Assembly: GCA_016209635.1 (NCBI GenBank)
Contig: JACQWC010000227.1
Coordinates: forward strand, 1 to 49,231
Length of the DNA stretch: 49,231 nt
From: Candidatus Rokuibacteriota bacterium
Lineage (GTDB): Bacteria; Methylomirabilota; Methylomirabilia; Rokubacteriales; CSP1-6
Direction: 5' to 3'
The notes beneath the pieces were generated by a model. That model was not told the origin of the DNA. It worked only from the letters and a program-made list of their open reading frames with translations, and made no database searches. Below are positions 1-8,351 of this stretch, one piece after another (the first letter of the stretch is position 1; every line of letters begins with the position of its first letter). A program made the translations under genes and the position numbers.

Positions 1-351
1 GCCGTCGGCCTCGCCGACCGCGAGTCCCATCACCCGAGCCAGCTCTCGGGCGGCCAGCAGCAGCGGGTGGCGATCGCCCGCGCGCTCGTGAACGATCCCG
101 CCGTGATCCTCGCTGACGAGCCGACCGGCAACCTCGACACCCGGACGAGCGTCGAGATCCTGTCGCTCCTCCAGCGGCTGAACCGGGAGGGCCTCACCAT
201 CGTCCTCGTGACCCACGAGCCCGACATCGCGGCCCACGCGGGTCGCGTCCTCACCTTCCGTGACGGCCGGCTCCTCCGCGACGAGGGGGTCCCGGCCCCG
301 CGCGACGCCGCCCGCACGCTCCAGGCGCTGCCCGAGGAGGTGCCTGCATGA
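1..351 (+). CDS. ABC transporter ATP-binding protein, MacB/LolD type (5' end outside window)
   Basis: Only the C-terminal half of the ATPase is present and the frame is open from base 1. It shows the ABC signature [15 protein letters not shown], the Walker B segment [11 protein letters not shown] and the switch histidine in LVTHE. The EPTGNLD wording is typical of the MacB/LolD/FtsE subfamily, which powers export or extraction at the inner membrane without itself transporting. Its stop overlaps the start of the downstream permease by four bases (ATGA), so the two are translationally coupled. The substrate cannot be told from sequence. Confidence 0.93.
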   Translation, partial: AVGLADRESHHPSQLSGGQQQRVAIARALVNDPAVILADEPTGNLDTRTSVEILSLLQRLNREGLTIVLVTHEPDIAAHAGRVLTFRDGRLLRDEGVPAPRDAARTLQALPEEVPA

Positions 352-1580
352 CCGTCTGGCAGAGCGGTCGAATCGCCATCCGGGCGCTCCGGGTGAACAA
401 GCTCCGCAGCATCCTCACGATGCTCGGCATCATCATCGGCGTCGGCGCGGTGATCGCGATGGTCGCCGTCGGCGCGGGCGCCCAGGCCCGGGTCGCCGAG
501 CAGATCCAGAGCCTCGGCTCGAACCTCGTCATCGTGCTTTCCGGGAGCGTGACCTCGAGCGGGACGCGTCTGGGCCTCGGGACCCAGCTCACGATCAGCG
601 AGGACGACGCCTACGCGATCCAGCGCGAGGTGCAGGCCGTGCAGGTGGCCGCGCCCTCGATGCGCGGCGCCGCGCAGGTCGTGTACGGGAATCTCAACTG
701 GTCGACCATCATCCAGGGCGTCACCACCGAGTACCTGGAGGCGCGCGAGTGGGCGCTCGCGGCCGGCCGGCCCCTCGGGCCGGAGGACATCGAGGGGGCC
801 ACCAAGGTTGCCCTCCTCGGCCAGACGACGACGCAGAACCTGTTCGCCGACGCCGATCCGCTCGGCCAGATCATCCGCATCAAGAAGGTCCCGTTCACCG
901 TGATCGGCGTCCTCGGGCGGAAGGGCCAGAACTCGTGGGGGCAGGACCAGGACGACGTGATTCTCGTCCCGCTCTCGACCGCGAAGAAGAAGGTCATCGG
1001 CACGAGCCAGGCGAACCCCCGCGCCGTCGGCGCCATCTCCATCAAGATCCGCCAGGCGGAGGACATGGTCGAGGCGGAAGCCCAGATCCGCGCCCTCCTC
1101 CGGCAACGCCACCGGCTCCAGCCCTACCAGGACGACGATTTCTGGCTCCGGAACCTCTCCGAGATCCTCCAGACCCAGGAGGAGTCCTCGCGCGTGATGA
1201 CCTACCTGCTCGCGGCGATCGCCTCGGTCTCGCTGCTGGTCGGCGGCATCGGGATCATGAACATCATGCTCGTGTCGGTGACGGAGCGGACGCGGGAGAT
1301 CGGCCTCCGCATGGCGGTCGGCGCGCGCGGCCGGGACATCCTCACCCAGTTCCTGGTCGAGGCGATTACGCTCTCCCTCATCGGCGGCGTCATCGGGATC
1401 GGCGTCGGCGTCGCGGGATCGCACGCGATCAACTACTTCGCCGCGTGGCGGACCCTCATCGCGCCGAACGCGATCGTGGTCGCGTTCGGCTTCGCGGCCG
1501 CGGTGGGCGTCTTCTTCGGCTTCTACCCGGCCCGGAAGGCCGCGCGTCTGGACCCGATCGAGGCGCTCCGCTACGAGTGA
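348..1580 (+). CDS. ABC transporter permease, MacB-like (MacB_PCD + FtsX)
   Basis: The 410-residue protein has one membrane segment near residues 20-45, a large periplasmic MacB_PCD-type domain to about residue 270, and three C-terminal membrane segments of the FtsX fold (about 285-310, 330-360, 370-395). The N-terminus ([20 protein letters not shown]) and the loop [17 protein letters not shown] are hallmarks of MacB-family mechanotransmission permeases. Together with the preceding ATPase it forms a tripartite-pump-type exporter. The partner periplasmic adaptor would lie upstream, outside the window. Substrate is unknown; macrolide, peptide or lipoprotein roles all occur in this family. Confidence 0.93.
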   Translation: MTVWQSGRIAIRALRVNKLRSILTMLGIIIGVGAVIAMVAVGAGAQARVAEQIQSLGSNLVIVLSGSVTSSGTRLGLGTQLTISEDDAYAIQREVQAVQVAAPSMRGAAQVVYGNLNWSTIIQGVTTEYLEAREWALAAGRPLGPEDIEGATKVALLGQTTTQNLFADADPLGQIIRIKKVPFTVIGVLGRKGQNSWGQDQDDVILVPLSTAKKKVIGTSQANPRAVGAISIKIRQAEDMVEAEAQIRALLRQRHRLQPYQDDDFWLRNLSEILQTQEESSRVMTYLLAAIASVSLLVGGIGIMNIMLVSVTERTREIGLRMAVGARGRDILTQFLVEAITLSLIGGVIGIGVGVAGSHAINYFAAWRTLIAPNAIVVAFGFAAAVGVFFGFYPARKAARLDPIEALRYE

Positions 1581-1641
1581 GGGGCCGGGCGAGGCCACGG
1601 GCTTCGGAACCCCACTCGCCCGGAGCCTCCCCCGGCCCCTC
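1579..1641. terminator. Inverted-repeat structure between convergent genes
   Basis: Two nested perfect inverted repeats sit between the convergent MacB-like permease and acyl-CoA dehydrogenase genes: GAGGGGCCGG (1579-1588) with CCGGCCCCTC (1632-1641), and CCGGGCGAG (1585-1593) with CTCGCCCGG (1615-1623). They share bases, so the two stems are alternatives. There is no T-tract, so a classical intrinsic terminator is not proven; the position suits a bidirectional transcription end. Confidence 0.5.
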
Positions 1642-1654
1642 GCTCGAGCCGTGA

Positions 1655-2848
1655 TCAGTCCTTCGGGAGGCCGAGGACGCGCTCGGCGAGGATGTTGCGG
1701 TTGATCTCCGAAGTGCCCGCCGCGATCGTATCGCCGCGCGACCGGAGGAAGCGGTACTGCCAGTAGCCATCCTCGATGGCCCGGTCGCTCCCCTCCGAGA
1801 GCATCGCGTACGGCCCCAGGAGCTCGAGCGTCAGCTCGAGCAGCCGCTGCCAGGTCTCGCTCCAGAAGAGCTTGGCGGCCGAGCCCTCGGGTCCCGGCGT
1901 GGCGCCGCGGAGCTGCCGCGTGAGCGCGCGCAGCGTCGACAGGCGGAGCGCCTCGGCGTCGATCACGAACTGGGCGAGCCGCTGCCGGACGACCGGGTCG
2001 TCCGCGGCGCGGCGGCCGTCGCGGTCGAGGGCGCGCGCGAGGTCGATCGCCGCGTCGAGCCCCTGGCGCAGGAGGAGCTGGCGCGAGATCGTGCGCGGCC
2101 CGCGCTCGAACATGAGCGTGGTGACGGCCACCTCCCAGCCGCCGTTCGGGCGGCCGACGACCTGGTCCGCGTCTACCCGGACCGCGTCGAGGAACAGCTC
2201 GTTGAACTCGGCGTCGCCGCTCGCCTGGCGGAGCGGCCGGACGGACACCCCGGGCGAGCGCATGTCGACCAGGAAGAAGGTGAGCCCCTTGTGCTTCGGT
2301 GCGTCGGGGTCGGTGCGGGCGAGCAGGATGCACCAGTCGGCGAAGTGGGCGAACGACGTCCACACCTTCTGGCCGGTGACCACCCAGTCGCCGTGCCCGT
2401 CGCGCACCGCCCGGGTCTGGAGCGCCGCCAGGTCGGACCCCGCGTTCGGCTCCGAGAACCCCTGGCAGAAAACGTGCTCGGCCGAGAGGATCCGGGCGAG
2501 GTGGGTGCGCTTCTGAGCCTCGGTACCGTGGGCGATGAGGGCCGGGCCGGCCATGTCGAGCCCGATCACGTTCGGCAGCTCCGGAGCCCGGGCCCGCGCC
2601 ATCTCCTCGTAGAAGATCGCCTGCTCCGTGAGCGTCGCGCCGCCCCCGCCGTACGCCTGCGGCCACGCGAGCCCGACGTAGCCCGCCGCGTGGAGCTTCC
2701 GCTGCCAGTCGCGGAGGAAGGCGACCCGCCCCTCTGCCGAGGCGAACCGTCGCCGCACCTTCGCCCAGTCGCCGGGCGCGTTCTCGGCGAGCCACTGGCG
2801 GAGCCGGTCGCGGAATTCGAGCTCCGCCTTCGAGAGCCGGAAGTCCAT
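1655..2848 (-). CDS. Acyl-CoA dehydrogenase family protein
   Basis: This is a full-length (397 aa) FAD-dependent acyl-CoA dehydrogenase, which introduces an alpha-beta double bond into an acyl-CoA and passes electrons to ETF. Visible signatures are the N-terminal helical domain with GLAWPQAYGGGGA, the beta-domain segment FSEPNAGSDLAALQTRA, VVTGQKVWTSFAHFADW, and the C-terminal flavin-contact segment GTSEINRNILAERVLGLPKD. The wording is closest to the large ACAD subfamily of actinobacteria and soil lineages acting on branched, aromatic or steroid side-chain acyl-CoAs; the exact substrate is not determinable. It is transcribed divergently from the small TetR-C-like gene starting about 35 bases upstream. 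Confidence 0.93.
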   Translation of the reverse strand: MDFRLSKAELEFRDRLRQWLAENAPGDWAKVRRRFASAEGRVAFLRDWQRKLHAAGYVGLAWPQAYGGGGATLTEQAIFYEEMARARAPELPNVIGLDMAGPALIAHGTEAQKRTHLARILSAEHVFCQGFSEPNAGSDLAALQTRAVRDGHGDWVVTGQKVWTSFAHFADWCILLARTDPDAPKHKGLTFFLVDMRSPGVSVRPLRQASGDAEFNELFLDAVRVDADQVVGRPNGGWEVAVTTLMFERGPRTISRQLLLRQGLDAAIDLARALDRDGRRAADDPVVRQRLAQFVIDAEALRLSTLRALTRQLRGATPGPEGSAAKLFWSETWQRLLELTLELLGPYAMLSEGSDRAIEDGYWQYRFLRSRGDTIAAGTSEINRNILAERVLGLPKD

Positions 2849-2882
2849 GCGTCGCTCCCTCCCGTTCTGCTATCTTCTACCG

Positions 2883-3368
2883 GTGACGGATCGGAAACGC
2901 AAACGCCGCCCGCCCGAGCGTGAGCGGCGAGCCGCCGCGCCGACCGTCGGGCGCGCCGGTCCGGCCGAGGCGCGGCTCCTCCGGCTCGCGCGCGACCTCT
3001 CCGCGCTGGCCCGGAGCGAGACGGCGCCCGAGCGCCTCCTGCCCGCGGCGCTCGAGCGTCTGGCCGACGCCTGGGCCCCCGGGGCACCGCTGCCGCGCGC
3101 GCTCTGGGGCGCGTGGCTCGCCGCCCGGAGCGACAAGACGGCGACCCTCGCGCTCGCGTGGGCGCGCGAGCAGCTGCGTCTCGGACTTCAAGAAATCCTC
3201 GAGCGCGCCCGGAAGGCCGGGCAGGTCCGCGCCGACCTCGACGCGGCTCTCCTCGCCTGGCTGCTCATGGCCGGCTGCGAGGCGATCGCCCTCGAGCCGC
3301 CGGGCGTCGGTCCCGAGCGCCTCCGCGCCCTGCTCGAGGCCGCCGGTCACGCCGCGCCAGGTTCCTGA
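2883..3368 (+). CDS. Small protein resembling a TetR-family C-terminal domain, no HTH seen
   Basis: The product (about 161 aa from GTG 2883) starts with a very basic stretch (TDRKRKRRPPERERR) followed by an all-helical region. The second half (EILERARKAGQVRADLDAALLAW) looks like the ligand/dimer domain of TetR regulators, in which this sentence is common. No TetR DNA-binding helix-turn-helix is visible. A longer reading from ATG 2847 would start directly over the divergent acyl-CoA dehydrogenase start and adds hydrophobic residues unlike the rest, so GTG 2883 is preferred; a TATCTT-like -10 lies just before it. Its head-to-head position suggests regulation of the dehydrogenase, but this is inference. 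Confidence 0.6.
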   Translation: MTDRKRKRRPPERERRAAAPTVGRAGPAEARLLRLARDLSALARSETAPERLLPAALERLADAWAPGAPLPRALWGAWLAARSDKTATLALAWAREQLRLGLQEILERARKAGQVRADLDAALLAWLLMAGCEAIALEPPGVGPERLRALLEAAGHAAPGS

Positions 3369-4281
3369 CCGCTCCGAGGACGAGTGCGGCCGCGTCCCGG
3401 GCCCCGGCGGAGGGGCGCCAGGAAGCGGATCAGGAGGTCGTTGACCTGCCGCGGCGCTTCCTGCTGGACCCAGTGGCTCACGCCGCGGAGGTAGCGGATC
3501 CGGAAGGAGCCGCTGAAGTGGCGTCGCATCCCGCGCGTGAGCGGGAGACCGAGGAAGTGGTCGCGGGTTCCCCAGATGACGAGCGTCGGGGCGGCGATCG
3601 GCGGGTACACGCGCGTCGCGACCTCGCCCCGCCGGAACATCGCGCGGTACCAGTTGATCGCCCCGGTGAGGGCGCCGGGCCGGGCGAAGGCCTCGACGTA
3701 GCGGCGGAGGTCGCGCCGGCTGAAGGTGCCCGGCCGCGCGCGCGCCCAGGCGAACTCTTGGAGCCCGCGGAAGTTGTTCGCCGCCAGCACGGCCTCGGGG
3801 AGGACCGGAAGCTGGAAGAAGAACATGTACCAGGACTTCCTCAGCTGGTCGAGATCGCCCTCGCGCAGCGCCCTCGCGAACGGCTCGGGATGCGGGCAGT
3901 TCAGCACCGCGAGCCGGGCGGCGAGGCCCGGGCGCAGCATCGCGAACGCGTAGGCGGCGGCGCCGCCCCAGTCGTGACCGACGATCGCCGCGCGCTCCTC
4001 GCCCAGCGCGCCGACGATTCCCGCCAGGTCCTCGACGATCGCGCTCATCCGGTACGCCTCGATCCCCTCCGGCTTGTCGGACTCGTTGTAGCCGCGCAGA
4101 TCGGGCGCCACGACCCGGAAGCCGGCGCGCGCGCCGGGATCTGGTGGCGCCACGAGTACCAGAACTCCGGGAAGCCGTGGAGCAGCAGCACGAGCGGGCC
4201 CGCGCCCGCCGTCACGCAGTGGAGGCGGAGACCGTTGGTCTCGACATACCGGTGCTCGACGGAGGAGAGGCGCTCCCTCAC
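3347..4281 (-). pseudogene. Alpha/beta hydrolase, epoxide-hydrolase-like, frameshifted
   Basis: Two overlapping minus-strand reading frames together make one epoxide-hydrolase-like protein of about 310 residues. The first (GTG at 4281) encodes [31 protein letters not shown] with the HGFP oxyanion motif; the second resumes at [21 protein letters not shown]. It has the nucleophile in VGHDWGG, a cap-domain NWYRA, the late acidic residue in IWGTRDHFLG and the catalytic histidine in VSHWVQQEAP. The break falls in the alternating GC run at about 4122-4136, where one or four bases appear to be missing relative to the family pattern. Because every catalytic element is preserved, a sequencing or assembly indel is as likely as true inactivation. 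The 3' end overlaps the TetR-C-like gene. Confidence 0.8.
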
Positions 4282-4399
4282 GAGCTCGATCGCCGGGGCG
4301 CGGGGGTCACGACGAGCAGGATCGGCGGATCACCTCCCCCTGTCAACACGGGCTCGCCGGGCGTTGACGGGCCTCGAGCGGCAGCGTAGAGTGCCCCCG

Positions 4400-5113
4400 A
4401 TGCGCCGACGGCCCGCCGCCTCGCGTTCCGGCTCCGGGCGCCGCGCGGCGCGCCCGAGGGTCGGGGTCGCGATCGGCGGGGTCATCCGCCGACTCGAGCG
4501 CACGAGACACCGGTGGAACCCGACCGCGCTCGCCGTGGTCGCCGAGCGGACGCGGGACCCCTTCCGCGTCCTGATCGCGTGCATCCTCTCGCTCCGGACC
4601 CAGGACACGACGACGGGACCGGCGGCCGAGCGCCTCTTCGCCCTCGCCCGGACGCCGCGGGCGATGCTCGAGCTCGCCCGCGAAGAGATCGCGCGGGTGA
4701 TCTACCCCGTGGGGTTCTACCGCACCAAGGCACGGGTGATCCTCGGCGTGTGCCGCGACCTCCTCGAGCGCTTCGGCGGGGTCGTGCCGGACACGATCGA
4801 CGCGCTCCTGACCCTCAAGGGCGTCGGCCGCAAGACCGCGAACCTCGTGGTCACGATGGGCTACGGCAAGCCGGGCATCTGCGTCGACACCCACGTGCAC
4901 CGGATCTCGAACCGCCTGGGCTACGTGCGGACGCGCTCGCCCGAGGCGACCGAGATGGCGCTCAGGGCGAAGCTCCCGGACCGCTACTGGATCGGCTACA
5001 ACGACCTCCTCGTCACCTTCGGTCAGAACGTGTGCACGCCCATCTCCCCGCGCTGCTCCACCTGCCCGGTCGGTGCCGTCTGCCGGCGCGTGGGCGTCAC
5101 GACCTCACGGTAG
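4400..5113 (+). CDS. nth: Endonuclease III (DNA glycosylase/AP lyase)
   Basis: Nth removes oxidised pyrimidines and cleaves the abasic strand in base excision repair. The 237-residue product shows the helix-hairpin-helix LKGVGRKTANLVV at about 139-151 with the Schiff-base lysine (K145), the catalytic aspartate in CVDTHVHR (D163) and the [4Fe-4S] loop cysteines 212, 219, 222 and 228 spaced C-x6-C-x2-C-x5-C, exactly as in the family. ATG 4400 is chosen; the basic N-terminal 30 residues are an extension relative to E. coli Nth. Its 3' end overlaps that of the convergent nfo gene by 17 bases, placing two abasic-site enzymes back to back. Confidence 0.96.
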   Translation: MRRRPAASRSGSGRRAARPRVGVAIGGVIRRLERTRHRWNPTALAVVAERTRDPFRVLIACILSLRTQDTTTGPAAERLFALARTPRAMLELAREEIARVIYPVGFYRTKARVILGVCRDLLERFGGVVPDTIDALLTLKGVGRKTANLVVTMGYGKPGICVDTHVHRISNRLGYVRTRSPEATEMALRAKLPDRYWIGYNDLLVTFGQNVCTPISPRCSTCPVGAVCRRVGVTTSR

Positions 5114-5975
5114 CGGACCGGAGCCGCCGGAGCTGCCGGAGGTTCCGGATGTCGGCCACGGGCTCGGGCTCCTTCGGCGTCTCGAGGATCTTGGGGGCGC
5201 GGGCGAATCGCGGGTCACGGAGGAGGAGCCTGAAGGGAACGAGACCGAGCCGTCCGCGGCCGATGTGCTGGTGCCGGTCGAGCCCCGAGCCGAGCGCGGC
5301 TTTCGAATCGTTCAGGTGGAAGGCGAGGACCCGCGCGGTCCCGATCGCCTCCGCGCACTCGGCCATCGCGCGCGCGTAGCCCGCGGGCCTCCGGATATCG
5401 TAGCCCGCCGCGAACAGGTGGCAGGTGTCGACGCAGACGCCGAGCCGCTCCGGCGCCCGGGCGCGCCGGATCACGGCGCCCAGCTCGCCGAAGGTGCGGC
5501 CGACCGCCGCGCCCGCCCCCGCGGTGTTCTCGAGCGCGATCCGTACGCGGTAGCCGCCGGTGCGCCGCGTGACCTCGTCGAGCGCCGCCACGACGCGGCG
5601 GAGTCCCGCGTCGAGCCCGGTCCCCAGGTGGGAGCCGGGATGGATCACGACGCAGCGGAGCCCGAGCGTCTCCGCGCGCTCCAGCTCATCGGTGAAGGCG
5701 TCGAGCGCCCGCCACCAGGGCGCGTCGGCCGGCGACGCGAGGTTCACGAGGTAGCTCGCATGCGCGAGCACGATGCGGATCCCCGTCCGGCGCCGCGCGG
5801 CCGCGAACGCGCGGACCGCGGCCGCGTCGAGGGGCGGCGCCGCCCACTGCCGCTGGTTCTTCACGAAGATCTGCACGACCGAGCAGCCGACGCCCGCGCC
5901 GCGCTCGAGCGCCCGGTGGAGACCGTCGGCGATCGACATGTGCGCGCCCAGCTCGTCGCGCGGGCGCGGCGTCAC
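5097..5975 (-). CDS. nfo: Deoxyribonuclease IV (endonuclease IV, AP endonuclease family 2)
   Basis: This 292-residue TIM-barrel enzyme cleaves 5' of abasic sites and trims 3'-blocked ends. Family signatures with zinc ligands are visible: ELGAHMSIADGLHRAL at the N-terminus, IHPGSHLG, IALENTAGAG, VCVDTCHLFAAGYD and HLNDSKAALGSGLDRHQHIG. The start is GTG 5975, whose GTGA overlaps the stop of the SRPBCC gene, implying coupled translation. The reading frame remains open further upstream through the SRPBCC gene but that part lacks any Nfo similarity. The gene ends inside the 3' end of nth on the opposite strand. Confidence 0.95.
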   Translation of the reverse strand: MTPRPRDELGAHMSIADGLHRALERGAGVGCSVVQIFVKNQRQWAAPPLDAAAVRAFAAARRRTGIRIVLAHASYLVNLASPADAPWWRALDAFTDELERAETLGLRCVVIHPGSHLGTGLDAGLRRVVAALDEVTRRTGGYRVRIALENTAGAGAAVGRTFGELGAVIRRARAPERLGVCVDTCHLFAAGYDIRRPAGYARAMAECAEAIGTARVLAFHLNDSKAALGSGLDRHQHIGRGRLGLVPFRLLLRDPRFARAPKILETPKEPEPVADIRNLRQLRRLRSATVRS

Positions 5976-6442
5976 CCCGCCGCCCCCCTGACCCCCGCCA
6001 CCAGCTCGGCGATCCGCGCCGTCCGGTACTCCCACAGCTCCCGGATCCAGCGCCGGACCAGGAGGGTGTGGGCCGCCCGGCCGAGAGGCCCGACCGGCAG
6101 ACGGTAGGTCACCCGGTCCTCGACCCAGGTGCCGCCGCCCTCGGCGAGGAACCGGTGGCGATGCTCCCAGCGCGCGTAGGGCCCGCGCACCTGGACGTCG
6201 ACGAACCGGAACGGGGGATCGTACTCGCGGATGAATGCGCGCCAGCGGACGGGAACACCAAAGACGCGCATCCGGTAATCGAGGACCGCGCCCGCGGCGA
6301 GGTCGGCCCGCGCGGTCAGGAGCCGCACACGGAACGACGGAGGGGCGAGCCGGGCCAGGTTGGCAGGATCGGTGAAGAACCGGAAGACCTCGACCCGCGG
6401 CTTCGCGATCCACACCCGCGACTCGAGGATGTGATCGGCCAT
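5972..6442 (-). CDS. SRPBCC family protein (START-like ligand-binding fold)
   Basis: The 156-residue protein begins MADHILESRVWIAKPRVEVF, the typical first strand and helix of the SRPBCC/polyketide-cyclase-like fold, and continues with FFTDPANLARLAPPSF, VRWRAFIREYDPPFRFVDVQ and the hydrophobic C-terminal helix. Members of this group (COG4276-like) bind hydrophobic ligands in a deep cavity; few have known reactions. It overlaps nfo by four bases and is divergent from the EamA gene with a 23-base gap. No function beyond ligand binding is claimed. Confidence 0.85.
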   Translation of the reverse strand: MADHILESRVWIAKPRVEVFRFFTDPANLARLAPPSFRVRLLTARADLAAGAVLDYRMRVFGVPVRWRAFIREYDPPFRFVDVQVRGPYARWEHRHRFLAEGGGTWVEDRVTYRLPVGPLGRAAHTLLVRRWIRELWEYRTARIAELVAGVRGAAG

Positions 6443-6465
6443 GACGCGCGCGCTATCATAGGCAG

Positions 6466-7365
6466 GTGCCCCGGCCGAGTCAAACGCGCGCCTACGCGGC
6501 GTTGATCCTCATCGTCACGCTCTGGGGCAGCTACCCGGCCGCCACCAAGCTCGCGCTCCAGGACTTCCCGCCGTTCTTCCTCGGCGCCGTCCGCTGCACG
6601 ATCGCGTCGGGCTTCCTCCTCCTCCTGCTCGCCCGCGCGGGCGCCGACGCCGCCCGCGCGCTCACGCCCGCCGCCCTCGGGAGCTTCCTGGTCCTCGGGA
6701 TCTCGGGCATCGCCGTGTCGACGCAGCTCAGCTACGTCGCGATCTACTACACGACCGCTGCGAACACGGCGATCCTCCAGGCGGCCACGCCGGTGATGGT
6801 GGCGCTGGGCGCCAGATTCTACCTTGGCGAGCGGCTGCGCCGCGCGCAGTGGGCCGGCGTCGCCCTGTCCGCGCTCGGCGTCCTCGTGGTGATCACCAAC
6901 GGACGCCTCGCGGCCCTCACGCCGCAGGAGCTCCGCGCCGGGGACTTCATCAACCTCGTGGCGCTCGCCGGCTGGGCCGCCTACACCGTGTACGGCACGC
7001 GCGTGCTCGCGACCCACTCGCCGATGCTGGCGACCACGGCCGCCTACGTGCTCGGCACGCTCCTCCTGATTCCCACGGCGATCCTGACGGCTCCCCTCTT
7101 CCCGGCGCCGCGCCTCGGCTCGGGGCTCGCATGGGGGTTCGTCCTCTACCAGGCATTGGCGGGGGCCGTGGCCCACATCTGGTGGTACCGGTCGGTCGAC
7201 GTCATCGGCCCGAGCCGCTCGGCGATCTTCATGAACCTCCAACCGGTCGTGGGCCTGGCGCTCGCGCGCGGGATCCTGGCGGAGCGGATCGGGCTCTGGC
7301 AGGTCGTGGGGACGGCGCTGGTCCTGGGCGGGGTCGCCCTGACGACGCGCGGGTCGGGCCGCTAG
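6466..7365 (+). CDS. EamA/DMT superfamily transporter
   Basis: The 299-residue protein has about ten hydrophobic segments and two EamA repeats, the first starting AALILIVTLWGSYPAATKLAL and the second around LVALAGWAAYTVYGTRVLA. The C-terminal signature SRSAIFMNLQPVVGLALA followed by a gain-of-space GGVALTTRG tail is standard for drug/metabolite transporters of the RhaT/YdcZ-like group, which export amino acids or small metabolites across the inner membrane. Start is GTG 6466. A damaged second copy of its C-terminal third lies at 8352-8640, showing local duplication. Confidence 0.92.
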   Translation: MPRPSQTRAYAALILIVTLWGSYPAATKLALQDFPPFFLGAVRCTIASGFLLLLLARAGADAARALTPAALGSFLVLGISGIAVSTQLSYVAIYYTTAANTAILQAATPVMVALGARFYLGERLRRAQWAGVALSALGVLVVITNGRLAALTPQELRAGDFINLVALAGWAAYTVYGTRVLATHSPMLATTAAYVLGTLLLIPTAILTAPLFPAPRLGSGLAWGFVLYQALAGAVAHIWWYRSVDVIGPSRSAIFMNLQPVVGLALARGILAERIGLWQVVGTALVLGGVALTTRGSGR

Positions 7366-7647
7366 GACAACGGCCCGGGCCCGCGCCGCCGCCTGGTCAG
7401 CCGAGCTTCTTCACCTCGGCGAGGATGCGATCCGGGTCGGGCAGCTCGCCCTTCCCGTACCGCTCGGTGAAGCGCACGGTGCCGGCCCTTGTCGACGACG
7501 AACGTCGCGCGGACGTTCGCGTTCCAGTCCGGCCAGTAGACGCCGTAGTCCTTCACGGTGGCCCGCTGGACGTCCGACAGCAGCGGGTAGTGGCTGATCC
7601 CCACCGCCTTTGCCCAGTTGTCGTGGCTGAAGGGGCTGTCCGTGCTG

Positions 7648-8035
7648 TGGAGTGCTCCCCGTTTCGACTGCTCACCGTGGGGACGTAAGATGCAGTGGGA
7701 GGCTCCATGGGCGAGCATCGACGGAAGGCAGACGGGCGGCGCGTTTTCAGCACGGAGTTCAAGCGGACGACGGTCCAGCGAATCCTGACGGGCGAGAAGA
7801 TGGTCGCCGAGCTCAGTCGGGAGCTCGACATCGCGCCAAGCGTGATCCGCAACTAGAAACGGTTCGCCGAAGCCGGAGCGACGACGGCCGTACAGGCCAG
7901 TGAGGACGTGGTCCGCGCCAGCCACCTGCGCGAGGCCGCCAAGATCCGGGAGCTCGAGCGCGCGCTGGGCCGCAAAACCATGGAGGTCGAGATCCTGCGC
8001 GCCCCCACCTGGGCAGAAGATTGGGGAGCACTCCA
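7648..8035 (+). mobile_element. 388-bp IS3-family-derived mini-element (internally deleted)
   Basis: The element is bounded by perfect 13-bp terminal inverted repeats, TGGAGTGCTCCCC (7648-7660) and GGGGAGCACTCCA (8023-8035), starting TG and ending CA as IS3-family elements do. It is flanked by GCTG on both sides (7644-7647 and 8036-8039). The undamaged peroxiredoxin copy at 12475-12945 has a single GCTG at the matching point and serves as the empty site, so GCTG is a true 4-bp target duplication. Inside are only a truncated orfA and short ends; orfB, carrying the DDE catalytic domain, is absent, so the element can move only with help from a full-length relative. Confidence 0.88.
7707..8003 (+). 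pseudogene. IS3-family orfA (transposase HTH subunit), stop-interrupted and truncated
   Basis: From ATG 7707 the frame reads MGEHRRKADGRRVFSTEFKR and then the helix-turn-helix region TGEKMVAELSRELDIAPSVI typical of IS3 OrfA. A TAG at 7854-7856 stands where the family has a tryptophan (IRN-W-KRF), a one-base change from TGG. The frame then continues with similarity through RELERALGRKTMEVEILRA, the leucine-zipper end of OrfA, before it runs into the right-end sequence of the element. The stop and the loss of orfB make it non-functional. Confidence 0.85.
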
Positions 8036-8123
8036 GCTGATACCCAGCACCTGGGTATTCGCGGCCTCGAAGTCGCGGATGCGCTTGTCGAAGGCCGACA
8101 TGCAGGTGCTTCAGCCCGGCGTC

Positions 8124-8262
8124 GCGCGACTGGCCGATCGCCGAGCACCGCCGCGAAGCGCTGGAGCTCGGTGTGGATCCGCCGCTCGATCAGCTCGCCG
8201 GCCTCAGTGAGGATGCAAATCTGGCTTTCCTTCTTGTGGACGTCGATGCCACTATGGTCCAT
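8124..8262 (-). pseudogene. IS110-family transposase, N-terminal fragment
   Basis: From ATG 8262, preceded by a GGAGAGGAGA ribosome-binding sequence, about 46 residues read MDHSGIDVHKKESQICILTE and on to RFAAVLGDRPVAR, the first strands of the RuvC-like DEDD domain of IS110 transposases including the first catalytic aspartate in GIDVHKK. Similarity stops at about 8124-8126, exactly where the peroxiredoxin pseudogene begins, so this is a recombination or deletion junction. It is not the same transposase as the intact one at 9320-10432, which reads YVGLDVHKDTIAVCWV. Confidence 0.75.
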
Positions 8263-8351
8263 GGCTGGGCTCTCCTCTCCACGGCGTTGACCGCGTGTAT
8301 GCTTTTGTGGGGCAGGGTATGCCACCACGTCGACCGAGAGGCCAGCCGCTT

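Larger units (their letters stand above)
7397..8126 (-). pseudogene. Peroxiredoxin pseudogene with conserved in-frame UGA, split by a mini-IS
   Basis: This is a decayed paralogue of the gene at 12475-12945. Reading the minus strand, coding similarity starts at TPG, then UGA (8111-8113), then STCMSAFDKRIRDFEAANTQVLGIS; it is interrupted by a 388-bp element (7648-8035) and resumes as TDSPFSHDNWAKAVGISHYPLLSDVQRATVKDYGVYWPDWNANVRATFVVDK, split here by residue limits only in description. A one-base insertion near 7480 shifts the frame; after correction the tail reads GELPDPDRILAEVKKLG and stops at 7397. The 5' third is missing and is replaced by an IS110-type fragment. The UGA at the catalytic position is shared with the intact copy, so it predates the decay. 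Confidence 0.88.

Noticed and set aside
30-2795. A 921-codon open frame on the minus strand
   Set aside because: It is a GC-driven shadow covering the MacB-like permease and acyl-CoA dehydrogenase genes, with arginine/proline/glycine-rich low-complexity translation and no domain.
3113-4399. N-terminal 429 codons of the frame that ends with Nth
   Set aside because: This part is antisense to the epoxide-hydrolase-like gene and has no similarity to endonuclease III; the Nth core begins after ATG 4400.
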